This document shows positions 51,010 to 59,944 of a stretch of DNA of 64,000 nt, piece by piece. The position numbers were made by a program, and so were the translations under genes. This DNA is from Solirubrobacter sp035555675. GTDB taxonomy: Bacteria; Actinomycetota; Thermoleophilia; Solirubrobacterales; Solirubrobacteraceae. The DNA is taken from contig DATMGH010000203.1 in the NCBI GenBank assembly GCA_035555675.1, forward strand, positions 1-64,000, in the 5' to 3' direction. Under the pieces are notes generated by a model. It had not been told where the DNA came from and did not search any database. It saw nothing but the letters and a program-made list of their open reading frames with translations. The first letter of the stretch is position 1; the number at the start of each line of letters is the position of its first letter.

Positions 51010-51870
51010 TCACGTCAACGCCGCCGTCAGCCGGTCCGCGAGCAGCATCGTCGAGCGCGGGCCGCCGAACAGCCACGTCGTGCCGCCCAGCGTCCGCACG
51101 TGGTTCGCGCGCACGACCGGCAGCCGCTTGTACGCCGACTGCTTCGTGATCCCCGAGATCTGGCGCGCGAACTGCGGCGGGTAGATGAACGCCAGCCACC
51201 CGCGCACGCGCGACAGCGCCTCGAGGCCGACCGTGGCGAAGCCGTACCGGGCCGAGCCCGTCCAGCCGTCCTTGAGGCCGAGCCGGCGCACGACGTCCGC
51301 CGCGGCCGAGTTCACCGTGAACATGCGCAGCGCGGGCGCGCTCGTGGTCCCGCCGGGCGTCGAGATCGCGACCGCCGCGCCCGCCCGTCCCGCGCGCTTG
51401 AGCTTCGCCCGGTCGCGCGCCAGCGTGTTCGACAGGTCCCGCAGCACGCGCTCGCCGCGGGCGCGCCGCCCGACCGCCGACGCGAGCCGCCGGAAGTCCC
51501 TGACCATCGCGTCGAGCTGCGAGCCGGACCCGGGGTACGGATGCGTGACCAGCACCGGCGCGATCTTCTTCAGCTGCGCCAGGTTCTTGGCCGAGCGGTA
51601 GTCGGGCACGACGATCAGGTCCGGGCGCAGCGCCGCGATCCGCTCCAGCGACGGCGACTGGCGCGACCCGACATCCTTCATGCCCTTCGGCCGCGGCGCG
51701 GCGACCCACGTGTCGTAGCCCTTCATGTCCGCCGCGCCGACCGGCGCCAGGCCGAGCATGTGCAGGTTCTCGACCGTGTCCCACTCGATCGCGACCACGC
51801 GCTTGGGCGCCGCGGACGCGGCCGCGGGGACGAGCAGCAGCGCGCACAGCGCGCCGACCAGGGCCCTCAC
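51010..51870 (-). CDS. Periplasmic iron-siderophore-binding protein
   Basis: 286 aa with a Sec signal (MRALVGALCALLLVPAAASA) and a TroA-type helical-backbone fold: KRVVAIEWDTVENLHMLGLAPVG, then QSPSLERIAALRPDLIVV, the FecB/FhuD pattern. There is no lipobox, unusual for a monoderm-type binding protein; it may be tethered through the permease or the co-encoded secreted protein. GTG 51870 overlaps the preceding stop (GTGA). Confidence 0.88.
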   Translation of the reverse strand: MRALVGALCALLLVPAAASAAPKRVVAIEWDTVENLHMLGLAPVGAADMKGYDTWVAAPRPKGMKDVGSRQSPSLERIAALRPDLIVVPDYRSAKNLAQLKKIAPVLVTHPYPGSGSQLDAMVRDFRRLASAVGRRARGERVLRDLSNTLARDRAKLKRAGRAGAAVAISTPGGTTSAPALRMFTVNSAAADVVRRLGLKDGWTGSARYGFATVGLEALSRVRGWLAFIYPPQFARQISGITKQSAYKRLPVVRANHVRTLGGTTWLFGGPRSTMLLADRLTAALT

Positions 51871-52865
51871 TTCAGCCTCAGCTTCTTGGTCACGGTCTTG
51901 CCGCCGGCGACCGTGATCTTCACCTGCACCAGCACGGACTTGCGCTTGAGCGTCCTGCGCGCCTTCGCGGACAGCGTCAGCCGCAGCGTCTTGCGCGCGC
52001 CCGCGGCCAGCGAGTACGACGCCGTCCGCGCGGCCGCGCCGCCCGACCACCGCAGCGTCACCTTGCCCTTGCACGCCGCCGCGGCGCACGCGACCGCCAC
52101 CGCGACCCGCTTGCCGGTCCGCTTGAGCTTCGTCGTGCGCAGCTTGACCAGCGGCGTCCTGACCGCCGGCGCCGGGAGCGCCGTGGCGCCCGCCTGCACC
52201 GGGATCGACTCGAACGGCGGCGCGGCGAGCGCGTTGTAGGCCGTCCGGCCGGGCGCCTCGGTGCCCGGCAGACAGTCGATCGTCGTGCTGAGCCCGTTGC
52301 CGAGCTGCGCGAGGATGAGGACGCTGCCGCGCGGCGTGACCGTCGCGGCCCCCGCCTGCACGGCCGGCAGGCTGCCGGCCGGCGCCTGGCGCCAGGTCAG
52401 CGTGCCGTCGGCGCCCGGGGCGGTCCAGGCCGTGTCCGGCAGCGGGAGCGTCACGTCGAACGGCGTCGACGACTGGTACGCGCCGTCCGCCCCGACCGTG
52501 ACCACCGTGTGCGCGACCGTCTCGGCCGAGACCACCTGCACGCCCTGCGCCGACCCGTCGCCCGCCAGCGCCAGCCACACCTTCGCGGGCACCGCGTTGT
52601 CACCCGCCTTGAAGATGCCGAGGTTCGTCGCGTACTCGGCCACCCAGTCGGGCAGCCGCGCGTGCGCCGCGGCGCCCGTCAGCGTGACGCCGGAGCCGGG
52701 CGCCGCGGAGGCCGGCGACGCGGTTCCGGAGAGGTCGATGGCGTGGTCGAACCAGTACCCGCGATAGACGCTGTACTGGCAGACGTTGGGCGTGGTCGCC
52801 GTCCCGGCGAACGCCGGCGACACCGGCAGCAGGAGGGCAAGGAGGGTTAACGTGATCCAGCGCAT
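51867..52865 (-). CDS. Secreted protein of unknown function heading the iron-uptake operon
   Basis: 332 aa. Signal peptide ITLTLLALLLPVSPAFA; mature part has Cys in NVCQYSVYRGYWFDHAIDL, a beta-rich region and a C-terminal Ig-like module rich in Lys/Arg/Thr (KLRTTKLKRTGKRVAVAVAC, RKTLRLTLSAKARRTLKRK) of a type common in this organism's secreted proteins. ATG 52865. It overlaps the binding-protein gene by 4 bp, so it is made with the uptake system and may bind iron, siderophore or the wall. Confidence 0.72.
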   Translation of the reverse strand: MRWITLTLLALLLPVSPAFAGTATTPNVCQYSVYRGYWFDHAIDLSGTASPASAAPGSGVTLTGAAAHARLPDWVAEYATNLGIFKAGDNAVPAKVWLALAGDGSAQGVQVVSAETVAHTVVTVGADGAYQSSTPFDVTLPLPDTAWTAPGADGTLTWRQAPAGSLPAVQAGAATVTPRGSVLILAQLGNGLSTTIDCLPGTEAPGRTAYNALAAPPFESIPVQAGATALPAPAVRTPLVKLRTTKLKRTGKRVAVAVACAAAACKGKVTLRWSGGAAARTASYSLAAGARKTLRLTLSAKARRTLKRKSVLVQVKITVAGGKTVTKKLRLK

Positions 52866-52933
52866 GTCAAGTCACCCTAACAATCCGTGCCAGGAACGGT
52901 GCAGTCAGAATCCGAGCACTATGCTTTCAAGCG

Positions 52934-53632
52934 ATGAGCAAGCCGCATGGACACTCAGTCGACGACTACCTCGAGGCGATCCATCTGCTCGTCTCCCCGA
53001 TCGGCGTCTATGAGCCCGCCAGGCCGCCGGCCGTGATCGCGGCGCGCGTCGCGGACGCGCTCGGGGTCTCGCGCACCGCCGTCGGCGAGATGCTCAAGCG
53101 GCTGGCGGCCGAAGGCCTGCTCGAGAAGGGCGGCGGCCGCGAGCTCGTCCTCACGCCCGCCGGCACCGCGCGTGCGGAGCGGGTGATCCGGCGCAACCGG
53201 ATCGTCGAGCGCTTCCTGGTCGACTTCCTCGGCTACGACGCGGCCGAGGCGCACGACCACGCGAACCGGATCGGCGGCGCGTTCACCGACGACATGGTCG
53301 AGCGCCTGCACGCGAAGCTCGGCTACCCCGAGCGCTGCCCGCACGGCTGGCCGGTCGCGCCCGCGCAGGAGCGCGAGGAGAGCCGCGAGCTGGTGTCGCT
53401 CGCCGACCTGGCGAAGGGCGACGCAGGCGAGATCGTCCGCCAGGCCGAGCAGGACGGCGGGCTGCTGTCCTGGTTCGAGGCCGAGGGCCTCACGCCGGGC
53501 GCCAAGGTCGAGGTCCGCGACATCCAGCCGGCGGCCGGCCACTTCAAGATCGAAATCGGCGGCGACGAGCAGTTCATCGCCGATCGCGCGGCGCGCGGGC
53601 TCTTCGTGCGCCGGGCGCCGCGTACGAAGTAA
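52934..53632 (+). CDS. DtxR/MntR-family metal-dependent regulator
   Basis: 232 aa: N-terminal winged helix (DYLEAIHLLVSP... ARVADALGVSRTAVGEMLKRL), dimer and metal-binding domain with RNRIVERFLVDFLGYDAAEAHDHANRIGG and the ligands in GYPERCPHGWPV, then an SH3-like C-terminal domain. DtxR-type regulators repress iron uptake and siderophore genes when Fe(II) is bound. It sits between the divergent import operon and the siderophore operon that starts 26 bp later, and a palindrome follows its stop. Confidence 0.92.
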   Translation: MSKPHGHSVDDYLEAIHLLVSPIGVYEPARPPAVIAARVADALGVSRTAVGEMLKRLAAEGLLEKGGGRELVLTPAGTARAERVIRRNRIVERFLVDFLGYDAAEAHDHANRIGGAFTDDMVERLHAKLGYPERCPHGWPVAPAQEREESRELVSLADLAKGDAGEIVRQAEQDGGLLSWFEAEGLTPGAKVEVRDIQPAAGHFKIEIGGDEQFIADRAARGLFVRRAPRTK

Positions 53633-53645
53633 AGGTCCCTTTACT
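53628..53645. promoter_or_regulatory. Palindromic candidate operator before the siderophore operon
   Basis: AGTAAAGG (53628-53635), TC, CCTTTACT (53638-53645): perfect 8-bp arms at the end of the dtxR-like gene and 14 bp before the GTG of the siderophore synthetase. It is AT-richer than its surroundings. It does not match the classical TTAGGTTAGSCTAACCTAA iron box, so a variant DtxR site is inference. Confidence 0.6.
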
Positions 53646-53658
53646 AAGATCGGCGGCG

Positions 53659-55692
53659 GTGCTTTACGTCGCTGACCGCCCCGCGCTCGACGCCGCCTCG
53701 CTGGCCGCGCACACGACGCTCCTCAACTGCTACCTGCGAGAGGGCGGCGCTCACGCGTTCGACGGCGACACGCTGGTGATCGGCGCCCTCCGGGCCGAGC
53801 TGGCGCACCGCTCCGCGTTCTTCCACCACCGCTTCCGCGGCCCGGCCTGCGAGGACGGCCGCCCGCTCGACGTGGCCTCGCTGGCGGAACGGCTCGCCCG
53901 CGCGCTGGACCCGGCCGCCGATCCGGCCCCGCTGCTCGAGCGCGTGCGCGCGAGCCTGGCGTCCGTCGCAACCGTGCTCGAAGCGCGCGCCGACGACGTC
54001 GAGCGCCTCTGGAGCGCCGAGCCGCTCACGTTCGAGGAGACCGAGCAGGCGCTGCTGCTCGGCCATCCGCTGCACCCGACGCCGAAGGGCCTCAGCGGCC
54101 GCCTGGGGCGCTACACGCCCGAGCTGCGGCCCCGCTTCCAGCTGCACTGGCTGTCGGTCAACGCCGACCTCGTCGCCCACGACAGCGCGACCGGGACGCC
54201 GGCGCCGGAGCTCGCCGCGCGGCTGCGCGGCCGCCCGGCCCCGCGCGGGCGGGTCCTGCTCCCCGCCCACCCGTGGGAGGCCGGGTACCTGGCCCGGGCC
54301 GCCGCGCCCCTGTTCGCGTCCGGCGACGTGGTCGACCTCGGCCCCGACGGCGCGCCGGTCACGCCCACCACGTCGGTGCGCACCGTGTACCGCGCGCGCT
54401 GGCCGTACATGCTCAAGTTCTCGCTGCACGCGCGCGTGACCAACTCGATGCGGGTGACGCTGCCGAAGGAGCTGCGGCGCGCGGTCGAGGCCCAGCGGCT
54501 CGCGCAGACCGCGGTCGGGGAGGCCGCGCGGCGGATCGCCCCGCACTTCACGATCCTGCACGACCCCGCGTACCTCTCGGTCCCCGGCGAGGACGGGTTC
54601 TCCGTGCTCTTCCGCGAGAACCGCTGGCCGGCGCTCACCGACGTCAGCGCGGTCACCGTGCTCTGCCAGGACCACCCGTTCGGCGGCCGCTCGCGCGCCT
54701 CGGCGCTGGCGCGCGACCCGCGGGCCTGGTTCGCCCGCTACCTCGACGTGACCGTCGTCTCGCTGATCCGCCTCTACCTCGATCTCGGCCTGTGCTTCGA
54801 GCCGCACCAGCAGAACACGCTGCTGGAGCTGCGCGACGGGCTGCCCGAGCGCTGCGTCGTGCGCGACAGCCAGGGCTACTTCCACCGCGAGGCGGCGCAT
54901 GCGGACCTGACGCGGATCATCCCCGGCCTCGGCGAGACCAGCGAGTCGATCTTCCCGGAGGCGCTGGCCGACGAGCGGCTCGTCTACTACCCGTTCGTCA
55001 ACAACGCGCTCGGCGTGATCGACGCGCTGCGCGACCGGATCGACGAGCGGGTGCTGCTCGCCGACCTGCGGACGGTGCTCGAGCGCGAGCGGGCCGCCGG
55101 CGGCCGCTACCCGCACACGCTGCTCGACCGCCTGCTGGACGACGACCTGTGGCCCTGCAAGGCGAACCTGCGCACGCGCATCAACGACATGGACGAGCTG
55201 GTGGGCGACATCGCCGAGCAGTCGGTCTACGTGAAGCTGCCGAACCCGCTGCGCCCGCCGATCGAGCTGGTGCCCGCGGAGCGGCACGCCGGCGCGCTGG
55301 CGGGCTGGCTGGCCGAGCCGCACGTGGCCGAGTGGTGGGGCTCCGGCCACGCGCCGCCGCCGCACGTCGAGCCCTGGGTCGCGACCGTGGACGGCGTCCC
55401 GTTCGCCTACGTCGAGACCTACGCGGTCGCGGATGACCCGCTGGCGGCGCACTACGACGCGCGGCCCGGCGACCGCGGCTTTCACCTGCTGGTGGGCGCG
55501 GACTGGGTCGGCACCGGCGTCCCGCGCGCGCTGCTGCGCGTCGTGCTGGAGCGCTTCGCGGGCCACCGCGTGGTCTGCGAGCCGGACGTCCGCAACGCGC
55601 GCATGCTGGCGTTCTGCCGCGCGCTCGGCGGCGAGGTGCGCGCGACCCTCGAGCTCCCGGACAAACGCGCGGCCCTGGTGGTGTGGGAATGA
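53659..55692 (+). CDS. NRPS-independent siderophore synthetase (IucA/IucC) fused to a C-terminal acyltransferase
   Basis: 677 aa. Residues 1-540 form an IucA/IucC synthetase: GHPLHPTPKG nucleotide-binding motif, LLPAHPWE, KFSLHARVTNSMR and EPHQQNTLLEL. Residues ~545-677 form an IucB/RhbD-type GNAT acyltransferase (WLAEPHVAEWW, GVPRALLRVVLERF, CEPDVRNARML, LELPDKRAALV). The synthetase condenses citrate or its amide with a hydroxylamine; the acyltransferase acylates the N-hydroxy amine. Rhizobactin RhbC-RhbD and aerobactin IucC-IucB are the relevant comparisons. GTG 53659; the stop overlaps the monooxygenase ATG. Confidence 0.92.
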   Translation: MLYVADRPALDAASLAAHTTLLNCYLREGGAHAFDGDTLVIGALRAELAHRSAFFHHRFRGPACEDGRPLDVASLAERLARALDPAADPAPLLERVRASLASVATVLEARADDVERLWSAEPLTFEETEQALLLGHPLHPTPKGLSGRLGRYTPELRPRFQLHWLSVNADLVAHDSATGTPAPELAARLRGRPAPRGRVLLPAHPWEAGYLARAAAPLFASGDVVDLGPDGAPVTPTTSVRTVYRARWPYMLKFSLHARVTNSMRVTLPKELRRAVEAQRLAQTAVGEAARRIAPHFTILHDPAYLSVPGEDGFSVLFRENRWPALTDVSAVTVLCQDHPFGGRSRASALARDPRAWFARYLDVTVVSLIRLYLDLGLCFEPHQQNTLLELRDGLPERCVVRDSQGYFHREAAHADLTRIIPGLGETSESIFPEALADERLVYYPFVNNALGVIDALRDRIDERVLLADLRTVLERERAAGGRYPHTLLDRLLDDDLWPCKANLRTRINDMDELVGDIAEQSVYVKLPNPLRPPIELVPAERHAGALAGWLAEPHVAEWWGSGHAPPPHVEPWVATVDGVPFAYVETYAVADDPLAAHYDARPGDRGFHLLVGADWVGTGVPRALLRVVLERFAGHRVVCEPDVRNARMLAFCRALGGEVRATLELPDKRAALVVWE

Positions 55693-56912
55693 ACGACGTG
55701 ATCGGGGTCGGCATCGGCCCGTTCAACCTGAGCCTGGCGGCCCTGCTGGAGGGCACCGAGCTCGACGCGGTCTTCTTCGACGACAAGCCGGAGTTCGCGT
55801 GGCACCCGGGGCTGATGCTGCCCGGCGCCGAGATCCAGGTGCCGTTCCTGGCCGACCTGGTGACGCTCGCGGACCCGACCAGCCCGCACTCGTTCCTGAA
55901 CTACCTGCACGCGCACGAGCGCCTGTACCGGTTCTACTTCCGCGAGCGCTTCCAGGTCCTGCGCGCGGAGTACGAGGCGTACTGCCGCTGGGTCGCCGGG
56001 CGGCTGGGCTCCACGCGCTTCTCGCACCGGGTCGAGGCGATCGAGCCGTGCGACGGCGGCTGGACGGTGCGCGCGAACGGCGCGACGCACCGGGCGCGAA
56101 ACGTCGTCCTCGGCGTCGGCTGCGTCCCGTGGGCGCCGGCGTGCGCGGCCGGCCTCCCCCATTCGGCCGACTACCTCGCGCTGCGCGAGGACGCGCTGCG
56201 CGCCGCGTCGGTCGCGGTGATCGGGTCCGGGCAGAGCGCGGCCGAGATCTTCGCCGACCTGCTCGAGCACGCGTCCGGGCGGATCGACTGGTTCACGCGC
56301 AGCTCGGGCTTTCTGCCGATGGAGTACTCCAAGCTCGGCCTCGAGCACTTCTCGCCCGAGTACACGGCGTACTTCCACGCGCTGCCCGAGGAGCGCCGGG
56401 ACGCGCTGCGCGCCGGGCAGTCGCTGCTCTACAAGGGCCTCTCGGCCGAGACCAGCGAGCGCATCTACGACCAGCTCTACCGGCGCAGCGCGGGCGGCGA
56501 GGAGCCGGACGTGCGCTACGCCGCGCGCTGCGAGCTGCGCGGCGTCGAGGGCCGGCGGCTGCACCTGCACCAGCTCGACCAGGACGTCGCGTTCACGCAC
56601 GAGGCGGACCTGACGATCCTGGCCACCGGCTACGAGCCGGCGCCGCTGCCGATCGACCGCTCGCTGCTGGCGCTCGACGCGTCCGGGCGGCCGGTGGTCG
56701 AGCTCGACTACCGGCTGCGGCTGGCGGACGGCTCGCCGTCGACGCTGTTCGTGCAGAACGCGGAGCTGCACACGCACGGCGTCGGGACGCCGGACCTCGG
56801 GCTCGGCGCGCACCGCTCGGCGGTGATCGCGAACGCGCTCTGCGGGCGCGAGGTCTACCCCGTTCGCTCGCGCAACGTGTTCCAGTCGTTCGGCGTGCCG
56901 GTACCCGTGTGA
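55689..56912 (+). CDS. Lysine/ornithine (diamine) N-monooxygenase of siderophore synthesis
   Basis: 407-aa flavin N-hydroxylating monooxygenase (IucD/RhbE group). FAD motif GVGIGPFNLSLAALL, NADPH motif VIGSGQSAAEIFADLL, FLPMEYSKLGLEHFSPEY and late ILATGYEP are all present. It makes the hydroxylamine that is acylated and joined to citrate. With no decarboxylase or aminotransferase nearby to make diaminopropane, lysine (or cadaverine) is the likelier substrate; inference. ATG 55689 overlaps the previous stop; its TGA overlaps the next ATG. Confidence 0.92.
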   Translation: MNDVIGVGIGPFNLSLAALLEGTELDAVFFDDKPEFAWHPGLMLPGAEIQVPFLADLVTLADPTSPHSFLNYLHAHERLYRFYFRERFQVLRAEYEAYCRWVAGRLGSTRFSHRVEAIEPCDGGWTVRANGATHRARNVVLGVGCVPWAPACAAGLPHSADYLALREDALRAASVAVIGSGQSAAEIFADLLEHASGRIDWFTRSSGFLPMEYSKLGLEHFSPEYTAYFHALPEERRDALRAGQSLLYKGLSAETSERIYDQLYRRSAGGEEPDVRYAARCELRGVEGRRLHLHQLDQDVAFTHEADLTILATGYEPAPLPIDRSLLALDASGRPVVELDYRLRLADGSPSTLFVQNAELHTHGVGTPDLGLGAHRSAVIANALCGREVYPVRSRNVFQSFGVPVPV

Positions 56913-58531
56913 TGTGGGAGCGGGCGAACCGGGAGCTGATCGCCAAGCTCCTGACCGAGCTCGAGTTCGAGGAGCTGCTGCGGCCGGTCGAAGGTCCGGA
57001 GTGGTCGCTGTCGCTCGGCGCGTTGACGCTGCACTACACGGCCGTGCGGCGGGCGCTGGGGCACGCGCGGGTGGACCCGGCGTCGCTGCGGGCGACGCGC
57101 GACGGCGTCGAGGTCCCGCTGCCGGACGCGGTCGAGATCGTCGCGATCGGCGCGCCCGCCCTGGGGGTCGACCCGGCGACCACGGCGGGGCTGATCGGCG
57201 AGCTCTCGATGACGCTGCTCTCCGACGTGCACCAGCTGACGCACGGCCGGCCGGCGACGGAGCTGATCGACCTGCCGGCGGTCGAGCTCGAGGGCGAGCT
57301 GCGCGGGCACCCGTGGATCGTGGCGTCCAAGGGGCGCGTCGGGTTCTCGGCGGCGGACGCCGAGCGGTTCGCGCCCGAGGCGCGGCGGCCGGTGCCGCTG
57401 CTGGCGCTGGAGGTCGAGGGCGCGGACTGGCGCGGTGCCGCGGTCTCGCGCGTGATCCCGGTGCATCCCTGGCAGTGGGAGCACCGGATCCGGCCGCTGT
57501 ACGCGGGCGACGTCGCGCGCGGGCGGATCCGGCTGGCCGGCGCGTATCCCGGGCGCTGGCTGCCGCAGCAGTCGCTGCGGACGCTCGCCGACGCCGACGA
57601 CCCGGCGCGCCACCACGTCAAGCTCGCGCTGTCGATCCTCAACACGTCCGTGTACCGCGGGCTGCCGCGCGAGCGCACGCTGGCCGCGCCCGCGCTGAGC
57701 GCGTGGCTGCGCTCGCGGGTCTCCGGCGACCCCTTCCTGGGCGACCTGATCCTGCCCGGCGAGGTCGCGAGCGTGAGCGTGGCGCACCGGGCGTTCGAGC
57801 TGGTCGAGGACGTCCCCTACCAGCACACCGAGCTGCTGGGCGCGATCTGGCGCGAGTCCGTCGAGGGGTACCTGCGTCCCGGCGAGCGGGCGATCTCGCT
57901 GGCCGCGCTGCTGCACCGCGACCCGGACGGCGTGGGCTTCGTCGAGCCGCTGATCGAGCGCTCGGGGCTGTCGGTCGGCGAGTGGGTCGCGCGGCTGCAC
58001 GAGGTCACGCTGCCGCCGCTGCTGCACGTGCTCTACCGCTTCGGCGCCGCGTTCTCCCCGCACGGGCAGAACTGCCTGCTGGTGCTGCGCGACGACGCGC
58101 CCGCGCGGCTCGCGGTCAAGGACTTCGTCGACGACATGATGGTGTCCAGCGACCCGCTGCCGGAGCTGGCCGACATGCCGGCGGACGTGCGCGCGGCGCT
58201 CGGCGACGGGGTCGAGGCGGCGATCCTCGTGCAGTGGATCCAGGGCGGGTTGCTGGTATGCGTGCACCGGTATCTCTCCGAGCTGCTGCTCGAGCGCCTC
58301 GGCTACCCGGAGCAGGCGTTCTGGGCCGCGGCCGAGCGCGTGGTGGCGGGCTATCAGGAGCGGTTCCCGGAGCTGGCGGACCGCTTCGCGCTCTTCGACC
58401 TCGACGCGCCGGCGTTCGTGAAGCTGTGCCTGAACCGCGTGCGGATGCTCGAGCGCGGCTACGCGGACGCCGCGTCGCGGCCGGTGGCGGCCGCGGTCGG
58501 GTGGATCGACAACCCGCTGACGCCGGCGTGA
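56912..58531 (+). CDS. Second IucA/IucC-family siderophore synthetase
   Basis: 539 aa, a second NIS synthetase distinct from the first: SDVHQLTHGRPATELIDL, GHPWIVASKGRVGFSA (core His/Lys), IPVHPWQWEH, LPQQSLRTLAD, LALSILNTSVYRGLPRERT, and SPHGQNCLLVL with the C-terminal FerIII-like thumb. Two synthetases acting in turn on both ends of citrate is the aerobactin-type logic. ATG 56912 overlaps the monooxygenase stop and a GTG start overlaps its own. Confidence 0.92.
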   Translation: MWERANRELIAKLLTELEFEELLRPVEGPEWSLSLGALTLHYTAVRRALGHARVDPASLRATRDGVEVPLPDAVEIVAIGAPALGVDPATTAGLIGELSMTLLSDVHQLTHGRPATELIDLPAVELEGELRGHPWIVASKGRVGFSAADAERFAPEARRPVPLLALEVEGADWRGAAVSRVIPVHPWQWEHRIRPLYAGDVARGRIRLAGAYPGRWLPQQSLRTLADADDPARHHVKLALSILNTSVYRGLPRERTLAAPALSAWLRSRVSGDPFLGDLILPGEVASVSVAHRAFELVEDVPYQHTELLGAIWRESVEGYLRPGERAISLAALLHRDPDGVGFVEPLIERSGLSVGEWVARLHEVTLPPLLHVLYRFGAAFSPHGQNCLLVLRDDAPARLAVKDFVDDMMVSSDPLPELADMPADVRAALGDGVEAAILVQWIQGGLLVCVHRYLSELLLERLGYPEQAFWAAAERVVAGYQERFPELADRFALFDLDAPAFVKLCLNRVRMLERGYADAASRPVAAAVGWIDNPLTPA

Positions 58532-59121
58532 ACGTCCTGCCGGAGCTGGCCGTCCACGTCGAGCACGAGCCGGCGCTCGACCGCCGGCTGTGGGCGCGCC
58601 CGGCCCTCCCCGAGCACGACGCCGAGCTGCTGCGCGAGTGGATGCACAAGCCGCACGTCGTCCCGTTCTGGGCGATGGACTGGCCGCTGGACTGGATCCG
58701 CGACTACCTGGTGCGCCAGACCGAGGACCCGGCGCGCTCGCCGCTGCTCGGGTTCGTCGACGACCTGCCGGTGGGCTACATCGAGGTCTACGACCCGGCG
58801 CGCGACGTGCTCGGCGCGCACGCGCCCGTGCTGCCCGGCGACATCGGGGCGCACGTGCTGATCGGGGACGAGGAGCACCTGGGCCGCTACTCGGTCGCGA
58901 TCGGGCGCGCGGTCGTCCGCTTCTTGTTCAAGCGACCGGGCGTGCTGCGGATCGTCGGCGAGCCGGACGTGAACAACCATCAGTTCCTGTCGCTGCTGGC
59001 GTTCCTCGGGTTCCGGCGTGCGGGCGAGATCGACCTGCCGGACAAGCGCGCGGCGTTCATGGTCTGCGAACGGGCGGACTTCGAACGGCTGGCCGGGCGG
59101 CGGCGGCGTGTTTGGGCCTGA
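58528..59121 (+). CDS. Second IucB/RhbD-type siderophore acyltransferase
   Basis: 197-aa GNAT of the siderophore acyltransferase group: WMHKPHVVPFWAMDWPLDWI, VGYIEVYDPARDVLG, IGAHVLIGDEEHLGRYSVAI, VGEPDVNNHQFL and DLPDKRAAFMVCER. It is a stand-alone relative of the domain fused at 53659-55692; possession of two suggests two acyl groups or a two-step product. GTG 58528 overlaps the preceding stop. Confidence 0.9.
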   Translation: MNVLPELAVHVEHEPALDRRLWARPALPEHDAELLREWMHKPHVVPFWAMDWPLDWIRDYLVRQTEDPARSPLLGFVDDLPVGYIEVYDPARDVLGAHAPVLPGDIGAHVLIGDEEHLGRYSVAIGRAVVRFLFKRPGVLRIVGEPDVNNHQFLSLLAFLGFRRAGEIDLPDKRAAFMVCERADFERLAGRRRRVWA

Positions 59122-59944
59122 CCAGCGGCGGCGGAGCCTGGACCGCGGGTTTCAGGCCTCGACAGGCGGTCTCGTACTCGAGGATGTCGTCAAGCGCTAC
59201 GGCCCGCGGGTCGCGCTCGACGGGGTGTCGCTGTCGGTCCCGTCCGGGTCGATCGTCGCGCTGCTCGGACCCAACGGGGCCGGGAAGTCGACGCTGGTCG
59301 GCATCGCGTGCGGGCTGCTGGCGCCGGACGCTGGGACGGTGCGCGTCTCCGGTCCCGTCGGCGTCGCGTTCCAGGAGATCGGGATCTATCCGTCGCTGAC
59401 GGTGCGCGAGAACCTGTGGGCGTTCGCGGACGTCCACGGGGTGCCGCGGCGGTGGGTCGACCGGCTGCTGGAGCCGTTCGTGCTCTCCGCCCTGGCCGAC
59501 CGGGTCGCCGGGCGGCTGAGCGGCGGCGAGCAGCGGCGGCTGCACGCGGCGATCGCGCTGGTGCATTCGCCGCGGGTGGTGCTGCTGGACGAGCCGACCG
59601 CGGGCGCGGACGCCTCGACGCGCGCCGCGATCCTGGACGCCGTGCGCGGGCTGGCTCACGACGGCGCCGCGGTGCTCTACACGACGCACTACCTGCCGGA
59701 GGTCGAGGCGCTCGGCGCGGGCGTCGCGGTCCTGGAGGCGGGGCGCGTGATCGCGGCCGGCACGGTCGCGTCGCTGTCGGCGCGCGCGGCGGGGACGCTC
59801 GAGCTGACGTTCGGCGACGGGCGCGTGGAGCGGCGGCCGGGGACGTCGCTGGACGGCCTGCCGGGCGGCGTCGTGCGCGCGGAGGTCATCCGGCCGTCGC
59901 TGGAGGCCGCGTACCTGGAGCTGACCGGGCGGCGGCGCGCGTGA
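59108..59944 (+). CDS. ABC-2 exporter ATPase, probably siderophore export
   Basis: 278 aa: Walker A GPNGAGKST, signature LSGGEQRRLHAAIAL, Walker B VVLLDEPTAGAD, H-loop TTHYLPE, the CcmA/DrrA type pattern. GTG 59108 inside the previous gene is taken as the start; it gives a ~18-residue extension (FGPDQRRRSLDRGFQAS) ahead of LVLEDVVKRYG. That stretch is the second copy of the sequence found at the start of the import ATPase. Coupled by GTGA to the permease. Co-transcription with synthesis genes points to export of the finished siderophore. Confidence 0.88.
   Translation: MFGPDQRRRSLDRGFQASTGGLVLEDVVKRYGPRVALDGVSLSVPSGSIVALLGPNGAGKSTLVGIACGLLAPDAGTVRVSGPVGVAFQEIGIYPSLTVRENLWAFADVHGVPRRWVDRLLEPFVLSALADRVAGRLSGGEQRRLHAAIALVHSPRVVLLDEPTAGADASTRAAILDAVRGLAHDGAAVLYTTHYLPEVEALGAGVAVLEAGRVIAAGTVASLSARAAGTLELTFGDGRVERRPGTSLDGLPGGVVRAEVIRPSLEAAYLELTGRRRA
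59114..59161 (+). repeat. Shared 48-bp sequence, copy B
   Basis: Begins GGGCCTGACCAGCG and ends GGTTTCAGGCCTCG; counterpart of 48851-48897. It contains the stop codon of the acyltransferase gene. A one-base gap relative to copy A puts its GGTTTCAGGC half in a different frame. Confidence 0.6.

Noticed and set aside
52866..52933. Classical iron box in the dtxR upstream gap (TTAGGGTGACTTGAC)
   Set aside because: Only about half of the positions match the IdeR/DtxR consensus and it is not palindromic.
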